Source: Alphaproteobacteria bacterium 65-37 (GTDB lineage: Bacteria; Pseudomonadota; Alphaproteobacteria; Reyranellales; Reyranellaceae). Taken from it: a stretch of DNA of 64,000 nucleotides. The stretch lies in the NCBI GenBank assembly GCA_001897995.1, contig MKRV01000286.1, positions 62,001 to 126,000 of the forward strand, read 5' to 3'. Positions 53,683 to 62,678 of this stretch are shown in pieces. Positions within the stretch are counted from its first letter, which is position 1, and every line of letters begins with the position of its first letter. A model generated the notes under the pieces. That model ran no database searches. It worked only from the letters and a program-made list of their open reading frames with translations, and was not told where the DNA came from. A program made the position numbers and the translations under genes.

Positions 53683-53700
53683 GGTAAACGTACGTTTACC
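53683..53700. promoter_or_regulatory. Perfect 18-bp palindrome upstream of the flavin monooxygenase
   Basis: GGTAAACGTACGTTTACC is fully self-complementary and ends 28 bases before the start codon of the luciferase-like gene. Size and symmetry fit a TetR-type operator. No TetR gene adjoins it, so the regulator would be encoded elsewhere. Confidence 0.7.
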
Positions 53701-53728
53701 AAGCTGTCCCAGTCAGGGAGAAAACCCG

Positions 53729-55003
53729 ATGAAGCTCATGTGGTTCCACCTGATGCCCTACACGGAGCTGCCCGAGGACTTTAACCAGAAGCATCCCAGC
53801 GTCTGGGTCGACATCCATTCCTCGCTCTTCGATCCCAAACGCGCACACCACATGTACAACGACTTCATGGACGAGCTCGAATACGCTGCCGAGCTCGGCT
53901 ACGACGCGGTGTGCGTGAACGAGCATCACTCCAACGGCTACGGCCTGATGCCGTCACCCAACCTGATCGCCTCCTCGCTGGCCCGCCGCACCACCGACAC
54001 TGCCCTTTGCGTCATGGGAAACTCGCTGGCGCTCTACAATCCGCCGACCCGAGTGGCCGAAGAATTCGCCATGATCGACTGCATCTCGGGTGGCCGGCTG
54101 ATCGCGGGCTTCCCGGTCGGTTCGCCGATGGACACCTGCTATGCCTACGGCCAGAACCCGAGTCTGCTGCGCGAGCGTTATTACGAGGCGCACGATCTGG
54201 TGAAAAAGGCCTGGACCGAGAAGGATACTTTCGCCTTCTCCGGCCGCTACAACCAGCAGCGCTACGTCAACATCTGGCCGCGGCCGATCCAGAACGATCC
54301 GCATCCGCCGATCTGGATCCCGGGCGGCGGCTCGGTCGAGACCTGGCGCTGGTGCGCGGAGATGGACTACGTCTACTGCTACCTCTCCTACTACGGCTAC
54401 AAGGCCGGGCTCAGCACGATGCAGGGCTTCTGGACGGAGATGGAGAAGCTCGGCAAGGATCGTAACCCCTACCGTGCCGGCTTCCTGCAGTTCGTCGGCG
54501 TCGCCGAGAGCCGACAGCAGGCACTCGACCTCTATACCGAGCCCGCCGAGTACTTCTACGGCCGCTGCCTGCATGTCGACGCGCGCTTCGCGACGCCACC
54601 CGGCTACACGACGGAGGCCACGCAGCGCGCCGGCATCGAGAGCATGGTCGCCAAGGCCGCCAATACGGCGAGCTACTCGAACAAGCTCAGTCTCAAGGCC
54701 ACCAACATGAAGGACATCGTCGACGGCGGCTATGTCATCATCGGCTCGCCTGACGAAGTGGTGGAGCAGATCCGCCACGTCGCCACGAGCCTCAATGTCG
54801 GCCATCTCATGCTGCTGCTGCAGTACGGCAACATGAGCAAGCAGACGACCAAGTACAACACGCGGCTGTTCGCCGAGCAGGTCATGCCGAAGGTCAAGGA
54901 CCTGTTCGGCGATTGGGAAGACAAATGGTGGCCCAAGCCGCTGGCCAAGGGCCAGCGCGCCGCTGTCCCCGCCTTCCGTCCCCAGACCGTCGCCGCGGAG
55001 TAG
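53729..55003 (+). CDS. Luciferase-like (LLM class) flavin-dependent monooxygenase
   Basis: The 424-residue enzyme belongs to the bacterial luciferase superfamily using reduced FMN and O2. Recognisable parts are LGYDAVCVNEHHSNGYGLMPSPNLIASSLARRT, VMGNSLALYNPPTRVAEEFAMIDCISGGRLIAGFPVG and HPPIWIPGGGSVETWRWCAE. The protein is longer than the usual 330-360 residues. GGGAG precedes ATG 53729. The alpha/beta hydrolase gene follows by 4 bases, suggesting a Baeyer-Villiger-like oxidation followed by ester hydrolysis. That pairing is an inference. Confidence 0.87.
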   Translation: MKLMWFHLMPYTELPEDFNQKHPSVWVDIHSSLFDPKRAHHMYNDFMDELEYAAELGYDAVCVNEHHSNGYGLMPSPNLIASSLARRTTDTALCVMGNSLALYNPPTRVAEEFAMIDCISGGRLIAGFPVGSPMDTCYAYGQNPSLLRERYYEAHDLVKKAWTEKDTFAFSGRYNQQRYVNIWPRPIQNDPHPPIWIPGGGSVETWRWCAEMDYVYCYLSYYGYKAGLSTMQGFWTEMEKLGKDRNPYRAGFLQFVGVAESRQQALDLYTEPAEYFYGRCLHVDARFATPPGYTTEATQRAGIESMVAKAANTASYSNKLSLKATNMKDIVDGGYVIIGSPDEVVEQIRHVATSLNVGHLMLLLQYGNMSKQTTKYNTRLFAEQVMPKVKDLFGDWEDKWWPKPLAKGQRAAVPAFRPQTVAAE

Positions 55004-55007
55004 TCAC

Positions 55008-55799
55008 GTGTCCCAGCCTGCCACGACGACCGTCGAGATCAACGGCTTCCCCTGCCGCGTCTGGACGAAGGGCCAGGGCCCCAAGCTCGGCTTCCTGGCC
55101 GGCCTCGGCGGCCTGCCGCGCTGGCTGCCCTTCCTCGACAAGCTGGCCGAGACGCGCACCGTGGTGGCGCCGTCGCTGCCGGGATATCCCGGAGCGACCG
55201 GCCACACCGAGCTCGACAGCCATCTCGACTGGGTGCTGACGGTGCGCCAGTTGCTCGACAAGGCAGGGCTCGCCGGCGCCGACCTGGTCGGGGCTTCCGT
55301 GGGCGGCGCCTTCGCGGCGGAAATGGCGGCGATCTTCCCCGCCCATGTCGCCCGGCTGATCCTGATCGCGCCGTTCGGCCTGTTCGACGACAAGGAGCCG
55401 GCCGCCGATCCGTGGGCGCAGCGCCGCGACGCGCTGCCCGGCCTGATGTGCGCCGACGGCGCCAACTGGACGGCGCTGGTAGCGCCCCCCGACGGCGCCA
55501 ACTCCGTGGAATGGCCGATCGAGATGAGCCGCGCCTCGGAAGCTGCGGCACGCGCCTTCTGGCCGCTCGGCAACACGCGGCTGGAAAAGCGTCTTGGCCT
55601 GATCGCGGCGCCCACCCTCGTCCTGTGGGGCGAGCACGATACGCTCCTGCCGCCGAGCTATGCCCAGAAATTCGCCAGAGGCATCGACCACGGGAACGGC
55701 GGGGCGACCCGGATCGAGACCATTCCGGGCGCTGGCCACCTCGCCTATCTCGACCAGCCCGACGCCGTTGCGAGAGCCGTCCTTGCCCATCTCGGTTGA
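55008..55799 (+). CDS. Alpha/beta hydrolase
   Basis: This 263-residue hydrolase has nucleophile elbow VGASVGGAF, acid segment LVLWGEHDTLLPPSY and GAGHLAYLDQPDAVARAVLAHL with the catalytic His. The start is GTG 55008, just after the previous stop and with GGAG inside the end of that gene. It resembles meta-cleavage or ester hydrolases and probably acts on the product of the flavin monooxygenase. Confidence 0.83.
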   Translation: MSQPATTTVEINGFPCRVWTKGQGPKLGFLAGLGGLPRWLPFLDKLAETRTVVAPSLPGYPGATGHTELDSHLDWVLTVRQLLDKAGLAGADLVGASVGGAFAAEMAAIFPAHVARLILIAPFGLFDDKEPAADPWAQRRDALPGLMCADGANWTALVAPPDGANSVEWPIEMSRASEAAARAFWPLGNTRLEKRLGLIAAPTLVLWGEHDTLLPPSYAQKFARGIDHGNGGATRIETIPGAGHLAYLDQPDAVARAVLAHLG

Positions 55800-55838
55800 C
55801 GACAACGTGATCGGCTGAAATCCCGCCGATGCGGGAAA

Positions 55839-55870
55839 AACCGGCGCCCTTCGAGGTTGCGTCGCCGGTT
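55839..55870 (+). terminator. Hairpin after the hydrolase gene
   Basis: AACCGGCG (55839-55846) and CGCCGGTT (55863-55870) form an 8-bp stem with a 16-base loop, preceded by a smaller CCCGC-CGAT-GCGGG hairpin at 55823-55836. Only a weak T-run follows. Confidence 0.4.
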
Positions 55871-55917
55871 CTGATCGCTATTGTCCGGCGCGTTAAGGTT
55901 TTGCGAGGTGCACGGCA

Positions 55918-56517
55918 ATGACGATCCGTTCGATGAAGTTGACCGCGGGGCTCTCCCTGTTTGCGGCGGTTCTGGCGGTCGGGACCGTCCTGCCCGAGCG
56001 GCAGGCGTCGGCCCAGGTCAAGCCCGTGCCGCGCGAGGGCGTGGCGTTCAACGATACGGTCACGCAGCAGGTCAAGATCGACATGGTCGATCCGGAGAGC
56101 CGCACCGTCGCCTTCACCTCGACGGCCGGCCAGCTCGTGATCCTGCCGGTGGCTGACGGCGTCACCAATCTCTCGGCGATCGCGGACAACTCGATGGCGA
56201 CCGTCACCTACACCGAGGTGATCACCATGCTGAACCTGCGCCAGAAGGGCCCGGGCTCGCAAGAAGCGCGCCGCGACCAGATGAACAAGAACCCCAACCC
56301 GACGGACGTCGAGGCCGGCCGCTTCACCCTCACCGTCGTCGGCGTCGACCTCACCAAGAACACCGTCTCGGTGATCGACGGTCGTGGCGGCGCGGTTCGC
56401 ACCTATGCGGCCAACACCATCGCCAAGCAGGACATGCTGAAGAAGATCAAGGTGGGCGATGTCGTGATCGGCATGACGACGCCGCTGATGGTCACGGCGA
56501 TCGCGCCGGCGCGCTGA
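55918..56517 (+). CDS. Secreted protein of unknown function
   Basis: The 199-residue product has a signal peptide (MKLTAGLSLFAAVLAVGTVLPERQASAQ) followed by a beta-rich domain. The lines VDPESRTVAFTSTAGQLVILPV and VVGVDLTKNTVSVIDGRGGAVRTYAAN suggest two related strand-rich repeats. ATG 55918 or ATG 55933 may be the start. It is a single gene with its own strong terminator at 56544. No family was recognised. Confidence 0.65.
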   Translation: MTIRSMKLTAGLSLFAAVLAVGTVLPERQASAQVKPVPREGVAFNDTVTQQVKIDMVDPESRTVAFTSTAGQLVILPVADGVTNLSAIADNSMATVTYTEVITMLNLRQKGPGSQEARRDQMNKNPNPTDVEAGRFTLTVVGVDLTKNTVSVIDGRGGAVRTYAANTIAKQDMLKKIKVGDVVIGMTTPLMVTAIAPAR

Positions 56518-56543
56518 TCGCCCCTCTCAGACGGAACACGAAG

Positions 56544-56573
56544 CGGCCGGCACTCGCCGGCCGTTTTCTTTTT
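56544..56573 (+). terminator. Strong intrinsic terminator
   Basis: CGGCCGGC-ACTC-GCCGGCCG is a perfect 8-bp GC stem with a 4-base loop, followed directly by TTTTCTTTTT. It ends the transcript of the secreted protein gene at 55918. Confidence 0.9.
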
Positions 56574-56583
56574 GGAGCCCCGC

Positions 56584-56868
56584 TCACGTCGCGACGCTGA
56601 CGTCTTCCCAGAATCCGATCCAGTGATCGACCGATTGCATGCGCGGCTGCGGTGCCTCGTACGACCACGCGGCACGCGGACTGCGCCGGTCGCCCTCGAT
56701 CACGTCGTAGAACTGGACGCCATGGGGGCACTTCAGGTCGTTTGCCGTCTTGGGCGTGATCTGCAGAAGCTCCATACGCACCGCGTCGCGCGGAAAATAG
56801 CGATAGCCGTCGACTTCCAGCGTCCGATCGCTCTCGGCGATCACCTTGCCGTGCCAAATAGCCTTCAT
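56584..56868 (-). CDS. DUF427-domain protein
   Basis: This 94-residue protein has the DUF427 layout: MKAIWHGKVIAESDRTLEVDGYRYFPRDAVRMELL, then CPHGVQFYDVIEGDRRSPRAAWSYEAPQP, with conserved aromatic and acidic residues. Function is unknown; the fold is a small beta barrel. GGAGG about 9 bases before 56868 supports that start over 56904. It is divergent from the hydrolase at 57074. Confidence 0.82.
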   Translation of the reverse strand: MKAIWHGKVIAESDRTLEVDGYRYFPRDAVRMELLQITPKTANDLKCPHGVQFYDVIEGDRRSPRAAWSYEAPQPRMQSVDHWIGFWEDVSVAT

Positions 56869-57073
56869 GGCGGCCGTCCTCCGGTCAGGGGCGAGATCCA
56901 GCATATGGGAACCGGCCCGGCTCCTGTCGAGGCGGGATCGGCGGCCCCATGGTCATCGGGCGATCACCGCCGGGTCAGCGCCCTCATTACCTCAGACGTC
57001 GTCGCCGAAACCTCCGCGGCAGCGCATTTCCAGGCACGGGCGGCCCCCGCCCCCTGTCCCTGAGGAGAATGTC

Positions 57074-57886
57074 ATGACCCGCCCGACCTTCGTCGAAAGC
57101 CGCGACGGCCACCTTCTCGCCTATCGCGACGAAGGCAGCGGCAGCCCGGTCGTCTTCGTCCATGGCTGGTCGCTGTCCGGCGATATCTGGCAGCCCCAGA
57201 TCGAGTTTCTCGTGGCCAACGCCCATCGTGCCATCGTCTACGACCGGCGCGGCCATGGCCATTCGGCCAAGCCCCCGGCCGGCTACGATTACGACACGCT
57301 GTCGGACGATCTGGCCGCGGTCCTCACCCATACCGGCGTCGACGACGCAACGTTGGTCGTCCATTCCATGGCGAGCGGCGAAGCCGTGCGCTACTTCAGC
57401 CGGCATGGCGGCAAGCGGATTGCCCGCCTCCTGTTCGTCGCGCCGACCACGCCGTTTGCCCTGAAGACCGCCGACAATCCGGATGGGCTACCCGGCGAGA
57501 TCTGGGACGGCATGGTCGCTGCGTTGACGAACGATCGAAAGGCCTATCTCACGAACGGTGCGCCGAGCCTGGTCGGCCAGAACGCGACAGCCGAAACGAC
57601 CCGATGGGCGCTCGACATGGCGCTTCGGGCGGCCCCCAACGCCCTGGTGCAGTGCATGCGCGCCTTCACCGAAACCGACTTCCGCGGCGAGATGGCCGCG
57701 ATCAAGGTGCCGAGCCTGATCCTCTACGGCACCGGCGACCTGCCGTTGATCGCGAGCAACGCGGCCCGCACGCGCGCGGCGATTGCCGGCAGCAGCATCG
57801 ACGCCTATGAAGGCGCTCCCCACGGTATCTTCATCACCGACCGCGAGCGCTTCGATGCCGATCTGCTCCGGTTCGCACGGAGCTGA
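57074..57886 (+). CDS. Alpha/beta hydrolase (haloperoxidase-like)
   Basis: The 270-residue protein begins TRPTFVESRDGHLLAYRDEGSGSPVVFVHGWSLSGDIW and has YDRRGHGHSAKP, typical of cofactor-free haloperoxidase-like esterases. The nucleophile elbow is VHSMAS (Ser98) instead of the usual GHSMGG. ILYGTGDLPLIAS gives the acid and GAPHGIFITDRERFDADLLRF the His. GAGGAG precedes ATG 57074. The thioesterase gene starts 2 bases after its stop. Confidence 0.82.
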   Translation: MTRPTFVESRDGHLLAYRDEGSGSPVVFVHGWSLSGDIWQPQIEFLVANAHRAIVYDRRGHGHSAKPPAGYDYDTLSDDLAAVLTHTGVDDATLVVHSMASGEAVRYFSRHGGKRIARLLFVAPTTPFALKTADNPDGLPGEIWDGMVAALTNDRKAYLTNGAPSLVGQNATAETTRWALDMALRAAPNALVQCMRAFTETDFRGEMAAIKVPSLILYGTGDLPLIASNAARTRAAIAGSSIDAYEGAPHGIFITDRERFDADLLRFARS

Positions 57887-57888
57887 GT

Positions 57889-58665
57889 TTGCTTGAGTCG
57901 ATCTATCGGGTCGAAGGGGCCGCCGCCGAAACCAGTGCTTTCGCCGGCGGTCCCTGGAGCCCGAAGCTGCAACACGGTGCGGCCCCCTCGTCCCTGATCT
58001 GCTGGGCCGTCGAGCAATTGCCCTCGCCGGTGCCGATGCGGGTGGTCCGGCTCACGGTCGATCTGATGCGGCCGGTACCGGTCGCTCCGCTCACCATCGA
58101 CACGGAAGTCGTCCGCGAAGGCCGCAAGATCCAGCTTCTGTCGATCCGTCTTCTGGCCGACGGCATCGAGGTCGTCCGCGCAAGTGCGCTGCGCATTCGC
58201 ATCGACGCCCAGGAACCGCCGGCCATCGCCCACGGTCCGGCAGTCGCCCTGCCGATGCCGGAACTCTGCGGCCCGCCGGACTTCTTCGCCACCGAGACGC
58301 CGTTCCTGAAAGGCATCGAGATGCGCGTGGCCCGCGGTGGCTTCCGTATCCCGGGACCGGCGGCGATCTGGTATCGGGCAACGCGGCCGATCGTGGCCGA
58401 TGCCTCGATCTCGCCGCTGATGCGCGCCGTGATCGCATCCGACTTCTGCAACGGCACCTCGTCGGTCTTCGACATGAAGGACTGGACCTTCATCAATGCC
58501 GACCTCTCGGTCAGTCTCGGCCGCGAACCGGTCGGCGAGTGGATCCTGCTCGACGCCGAGACCTGGGTCGGTCCCGACTGCGTGGGCATCGCCGCGGCAC
58601 GGCTCGCCGATACGAAAGGCTATTTCGGCCGCGCCGTGCAGAGTGTCATCTTCGAGAAGCGCTGA
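57889..58665 (+). CDS. Acyl-CoA thioesterase family protein (double hot-dog)
   Basis: The 258-residue protein has two hot-dog modules. The N-terminal one is SPKLQHGAAPSSLICWAVEQLPSPVPMRVVRLTVDLMRPVPVAPLTIDTEVVREGRKIQLLSIRLLADG. The C-terminal one is DFCNGTSSVFDMKDWTFINADLSVSLGREPVGEWILLDAETWVGPDCVGIAAARLAD. This fits TesB-like or 4HBT_3 thioesterases that hydrolyse acyl-CoA. The start is TTG 57889; the first in-frame ATG would remove the first 50 residues including conserved parts. Confidence 0.8.
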   Translation: MLESIYRVEGAAAETSAFAGGPWSPKLQHGAAPSSLICWAVEQLPSPVPMRVVRLTVDLMRPVPVAPLTIDTEVVREGRKIQLLSIRLLADGIEVVRASALRIRIDAQEPPAIAHGPAVALPMPELCGPPDFFATETPFLKGIEMRVARGGFRIPGPAAIWYRATRPIVADASISPLMRAVIASDFCNGTSSVFDMKDWTFINADLSVSLGREPVGEWILLDAETWVGPDCVGIAAARLADTKGYFGRAVQSVIFEKR

Positions 58666-58676
58666 GGGAGACCACG

Positions 58677-58988
58677 ATGCTGATTGTCCTCGCCGATGCC
58701 CGCTTCGATCCGGCGCAAGCCGATCAGGTCCGTGCCCTGGCCCGGCCGATGATCGAAGCCTCCCACGCCGAGCCGGGCTGCGCGGGCTACGACTATGCCT
58801 TCGACCTGCTCGAGCCCGACCTGATGCGGGTGCGCGAATGGTGGAAGGACGAACAGGCCCTGAAGGATCACTTCGCGACCCCGCATATGACAGCCTTCCT
58901 CAAGGGCCTGCACGCTCTCAGGCCCAAGTCGGTCTCGATCAAGTGCTACGAGCTCGGGCCCGAGCGCAAGATGCCCAACGCCGCCTAA
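58677..58988 (+). CDS. Antibiotic biosynthesis monooxygenase (ABM)-domain protein
   Basis: This 103-residue ferredoxin-like dimeric domain has [71 protein letters not shown], the usual ABM pattern with GCxxYxY and the W-HF segment. ABM proteins include quinol monooxygenases and many of unknown role. GAGGGAG precedes the ATG. Its stop overlaps the convergent cysS stop by 4 bases. Confidence 0.85.
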   Translation: MLIVLADARFDPAQADQVRALARPMIEASHAEPGCAGYDYAFDLLEPDLMRVREWWKDEQALKDHFATPHMTAFLKGLHALRPKSVSIKCYELGPERKMPNAA

Positions 58989-60316
58989 CCCCGCTTCCAG
59001 GTCGTGCCCTTCGGTCCGTCCTCGAGAATCACGCCCCTGGCCTTGAGCTCGTCGCGGATACGGTCGGACTCCTTGAAGTCCCTGGCCTTGCGCGCGGCCT
59101 GACGGGCCGCGATCGCCGCGTCGATTTCGGCGTCGGAGGGGCCGTCCGCCGCCGCGGCCGGCGTCCAGCGGAACCACGCCTCGGCGTCCTGCTGCAACAG
59201 GCCGAGCGCACCGGCGCCGGCCTTGAGCTCCGACGGATCGCGGAGCTGGTGGACGGCGCTGATGGCGAGCGGCGTGTTGAGGTCGTCCGACAGGGCATCC
59301 TCGACAGCCGGCGGCACCGGCACCGCCTTCAGCTCCTTGGCCCGCAAGGCGCCATACCAGCGATCGAGCGTGGCCTTGGCCTGCGTCAGCCCCTCGTGCG
59401 TGAAGTCGAGCGGCTGGCGATAATGCGCGGAGAGCAGCAGCAGGCGGATCGCCTCGCCGGGATACTGGTCGAGCAGCTCGTGCACGGTGAAGAAGTTGCC
59501 CAGCGACTTGCTCATCTTCTCGCCGGAGATGTTCAGGAAGCCGTTATGCATCCAGTACTTCGCCATGATGGCATGACCGAAGGCCGAACGGCTCTGCGCG
59601 ATCTCATTCTCGTGGTGCGGGAAGATGAGGTCGAGCCCACCGGCATGAATGTCGAAAGTCTCGCCGAGATGGGCGGCACTCATGGCCGAGCACTCGATGT
59701 GCCAGCCGGGACGGCCGCGGCCCCACGGGCTCGCCCAGCCCGCCTGTGCCTCGGTCGACGGCTTCCACAGCACGAAGTCGGCCGGATCCTTCTTGTAGGG
59801 GGCGACGTCGACGCGCGCCCCGGCGATCAGCTCGTCCCGCGAGCGCCGCGACAGCCGGCCGTAGTCGGACATGCTCGGCACGCTGAACAGCACATGGCCT
59901 TCCGCCGCATAGGCATGGCCGCGCTCGATCAGCCGCTCGATGATCGCCACCATCTGCCCGACATACTGTGTGGCGCGCGGCTCGACGTCTGGCGGCAGCG
60001 CGCCCAGCCGGACCATGTCACTCTGATAGGCCGCCGCCGTCCGATCCGTGAGCTGCTCGATCGGCTCCTTGTTCTCCGAGGCCCGCGTCATGATCTTGTC
60101 GTCGATGTCCGTGATGTTGCGGACATAGGTGACGCGCGGATAGCGCCGCTTCAGCAGGCGATAGAGGGTGTCGAACGCGACGACCGGCCGGGCATTGCCG
60201 ATATGGACATAGTCATAGACCGTCGGGCCGCAGACATAGAGCCGGATGTTGCCGGCATCGAGGGGCGCGAAGGCTTCTTTTTCGCGCGACAGCGTATTGT
60301 AGATGACGAGGGACAT
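58985..60316 (-). CDS. cysS: Cysteinyl-tRNA synthetase
   Basis: This 443-residue class I synthetase charges tRNA-Cys. The catalytic zinc Cys29 is in [18 protein letters not shown], which also holds the HIGH-like motif. [16 protein letters not shown] and [17 protein letters not shown] provide further zinc ligands. The KMSKS loop is [11 protein letters not shown], and the C-terminal DALR-type domain ends with [26 protein letters not shown]. It lies 176 bases downstream of gltX on the same strand. Confidence 0.97.
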   Translation of the reverse strand: MSLVIYNTLSREKEAFAPLDAGNIRLYVCGPTVYDYVHIGNARPVVAFDTLYRLLKRRYPRVTYVRNITDIDDKIMTRASENKEPIEQLTDRTAAAYQSDMVRLGALPPDVEPRATQYVGQMVAIIERLIERGHAYAAEGHVLFSVPSMSDYGRLSRRSRDELIAGARVDVAPYKKDPADFVLWKPSTEAQAGWASPWGRGRPGWHIECSAMSAAHLGETFDIHAGGLDLIFPHHENEIAQSRSAFGHAIMAKYWMHNGFLNISGEKMSKSLGNFFTVHELLDQYPGEAIRLLLLSAHYRQPLDFTHEGLTQAKATLDRWYGALRAKELKAVPVPPAVEDALSDDLNTPLAISAVHQLRDPSELKAGAGALGLLQQDAEAWFRWTPAAAADGPSDAEIDAAIAARQAARKARDFKESDRIRDELKARGVILEDGPKGTTWKRG

Positions 60317-60450
60317 CGCCCCTTCTCTCCCGAAATCACATGCGAACGAAGGCTGACCGGGCCCGGATGGGCCTCAGACCTCGATACATCGCGCGCCGAC
60401 CGCGCGGGGGAGAAAGAACAGCGACATGATGGCAACCTATACGAAGGGTT

Positions 60451-60480
60451 CTTGCCGCGCAAATAAGGCCCGGCGGCAAG
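60451..60480. other. Hairpin between gltX and cysS
   Basis: CTTGCCGC (60451-60458) and GCGGCAAG (60473-60480) form an 8-bp stem around a 14-base loop just after the gltX stop. No T-run follows on the minus strand. The rest of the 176-base gap (60317-60492) shows no clear promoter or T-box. Confidence 0.4.
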
Positions 60481-60492
60481 GGCTTTCCTTTC

Positions 60493-61845
60493 CTAGGCCG
60501 CCTGCCCGTTCAACCGCGCTTCCACCCGGCCGCGGCCGATCAGCGGCAGCAGCTTCGCCATCTCCGGCCCTTTTTCTTGGGCCGTCAGCGCCAGGCGCAG
60601 AGGATGAAAGAGCTGGCGGCCCTTGCGGCCGGTCGCGGTCGTGATCGCGCCCGTCCATGCCTTCCAGCTCGTCTCGTCCCAGGGATCGGCCGGCAACAGG
60701 CCGGCTGCTTCGGCCAGGAACGCCGGCTCCTCGAGAACCGGTGCAATCGGCCCCCTCACCACCTGCGCCCAGCCGGCGGCGTCTGCCAAGGTCGCAAGAT
60801 TGCCTCTGACGGCCAGCCAGAACGCCTCGCCGAGATCGGCGTCGATGCCGGCCAGTCGCTCTTTCACGTCGGCGTAGGGCAGCAGATGCAAGGTGCGGGC
60901 GCTGAGCTGCGCCAGTTCGTCTTCGGAGAAGCGCGCCGCAGCACGGCCCACGCGCGCGAAATCGACCGATGCGACGAGCGTATCGAGCGAGATCACCGGC
61001 TCGACGGCATCGGCGGTGCCGAGCCGCGCCAGCAGGGCCGAGATCGCCAACGCCTCGACCCCGCGTTCGCGCAGGTCGGCCACCGACAGCGAGCCGGTAC
61101 GCTTGCTGAGGCCGCCGCCCGCCGCATCCACCAGCAGCGGCAGGTGCGCGAAGACGGGCACCGGCCCCTCCAGGGCGCGGAACATCTGGATCTGCGCGCC
61201 GGTGTTGGTCACATGGTCTTCGCCGCGGAGGACATGCGTAATGCCGAAGCCGATGTCGTCGACCACCGACGTGAAGCTGTAGAGATAGGACCCGTCGGCC
61301 CGCACCAGTACGGGATCGCTCTGGCTCGCCTCATCGACATGCTGGGGCCCGCGCACCATGTCGTCCCAGGTCACCTCTTCGGCCACCAGCTTGAAGCGCC
61401 AATGCGGCCGGCGGCCCTCGCTCTCCAACCGGCGACGATCTTCGTCAGAGAGTTTCAGCGCCGCGCGGTCGTAGACCGGCGGACGGCCCTGCGCCAGCAA
61501 CCGCTTGCGCTTGAACTCGAGCTCCTCCGGCGTTTCATAGCAGGGATAGAGCCGGCCGACGGCGATCAACCGATCCCGCGCGACGTCATAATGCGCCAGG
61601 CGGTCCGACTGTTTCTCTTTGCGGTCCCAATCGAGACCGAGCCAGGCGAGGTCACGTTCGATCGCCTGCTCGAACTCGGGGCGGCTGCGCGCCCGATCGG
61701 TGTCGTCGAGCCGCAGGATGAAGGTACCGCCCAGGCGCCTCACGTAGAGCCAATTGAACAGGGCCGCGCGAATATTGCCGACATGCAGCAGCCCGGTGGG
61801 GCTCGGCGCAAATCGGACGACCGGCGGAGAGGCGGAGGAAGTCAT
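60493..61845 (-). CDS. gltX: Glutamyl-tRNA synthetase
   Basis: The 450-residue class I enzyme has RFAPSPTGLLHVGNIRAALFNWLYVRR (HIGH motif as HVGN, residues 21-24) and LRLDDTDRARSRPEFEQAIERDLAWLGLDWD. The KMSKS motif is varied to LSKRTGS. The protein belongs to the shorter, alphaproteobacterial form; the C-terminal anticodon domain ends with the LIGRGRVEARLNG region. Many alphaproteobacteria carry two GltX, one charging tRNA-Gln as well. Which one this is cannot be told here. Confidence 0.94.
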   Translation of the reverse strand: MTSSASPPVVRFAPSPTGLLHVGNIRAALFNWLYVRRLGGTFILRLDDTDRARSRPEFEQAIERDLAWLGLDWDRKEKQSDRLAHYDVARDRLIAVGRLYPCYETPEELEFKRKRLLAQGRPPVYDRAALKLSDEDRRRLESEGRRPHWRFKLVAEEVTWDDMVRGPQHVDEASQSDPVLVRADGSYLYSFTSVVDDIGFGITHVLRGEDHVTNTGAQIQMFRALEGPVPVFAHLPLLVDAAGGGLSKRTGSLSVADLRERGVEALAISALLARLGTADAVEPVISLDTLVASVDFARVGRAAARFSEDELAQLSARTLHLLPYADVKERLAGIDADLGEAFWLAVRGNLATLADAAGWAQVVRGPIAPVLEEPAFLAEAAGLLPADPWDETSWKAWTGAITTATGRKGRQLFHPLRLALTAQEKGPEMAKLLPLIGRGRVEARLNGQAA

Positions 61846-61930
61846 GTGAGGCGACTTGTGGCGAGCGCGTGTTGGCGGGTCAAGCCGGCTGCTTTAGTCT
61901 CCGCCGCAACTGTGGAGGAAGGTGACCAAG

Positions 61931-62647
61931 ATGCGCACCCAGGACATCGACTACACCGCCGACGGCGTCCGCATGATCGGCCAGTACGTCGTCGACGACA
62001 GCAAGCCCGGTCGTCGCGGTGGCGTGCTGGTCTGCCATGAAGGGCCGGGCCTGACCGACCATACCAAGAAGATCGCGGCGCGGCTGGCCGGTCTCGGCTA
62101 TGCCGCCTTCGCCATGGATTATCACGGCGACGGCAAGCCGCTGGCCGACATCACCCAGACGATGGCACGTCTCGCGCCCTGGATGGCCGATCCCACCGGC
62201 ATTCGCACACGGGCACGAGCCGCGCTTGACGTCCTGAAGGCACAAAAAGAGGTCGATCCGGCGAGGCTCGCCGCCATCGGCTACTGTTTCGGCGGCACGA
62301 CGGCGCTGGAGATCGGCCGCAGCGGCGCCGACGTGAAGGCGATCGTCGGCTTCCATTCCGGCCTGGCGACGGCGCGGCCTCAGGATGCGGCCAACATCAA
62401 AGGCAAGGTGCTGGTCTGCATCGGCACCGACGATCCGATCATTCCGCCGGCGCAGCGCGCCGCCTTCGAGGATGAGATGAAGGCCGCGGGGGCAGACTGG
62501 CGGCTGCAGCTTTATGGCGGCGCCGGCCACAGTTTCACCAATCCGGCGGCCGATTCGCGCGGCATGAAGGGCTTCTTCTATCATGAGGCTACAGATCGCC
62601 GGTCGTGGAATGCCATGATCGAACTGTTTGAAGAGACGTTGAACTAG
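61931..62647 (+). CDS. Dienelactone hydrolase family protein
   Basis: The 238-residue alpha/beta hydrolase has a Cys nucleophile in IGYCFGGTTALE (Cys119), the acid in CIGTDDPIIPP and the His in GGAGHSFTNP, the Cys-Asp-His triad of dienelactone hydrolases. The N-terminal GGVLVCHEGPGLTDHTKKIAARLAGLGYAAFAMDYHGDG is also typical. ATG 61931 was chosen; GTG 61922 sits too close to GGAGG. Broad ester or lactone hydrolysis is likely; a role in ring-cleavage pathways is possible but unlinked here. Confidence 0.87.
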   Translation: MRTQDIDYTADGVRMIGQYVVDDSKPGRRGGVLVCHEGPGLTDHTKKIAARLAGLGYAAFAMDYHGDGKPLADITQTMARLAPWMADPTGIRTRARAALDVLKAQKEVDPARLAAIGYCFGGTTALEIGRSGADVKAIVGFHSGLATARPQDAANIKGKVLVCIGTDDPIIPPAQRAAFEDEMKAAGADWRLQLYGGAGHSFTNPAADSRGMKGFFYHEATDRRSWNAMIELFEETLN

Positions 62648-62678
62648 AAGACAGAAGTTCCTGGGAGGATTTTCAGAG

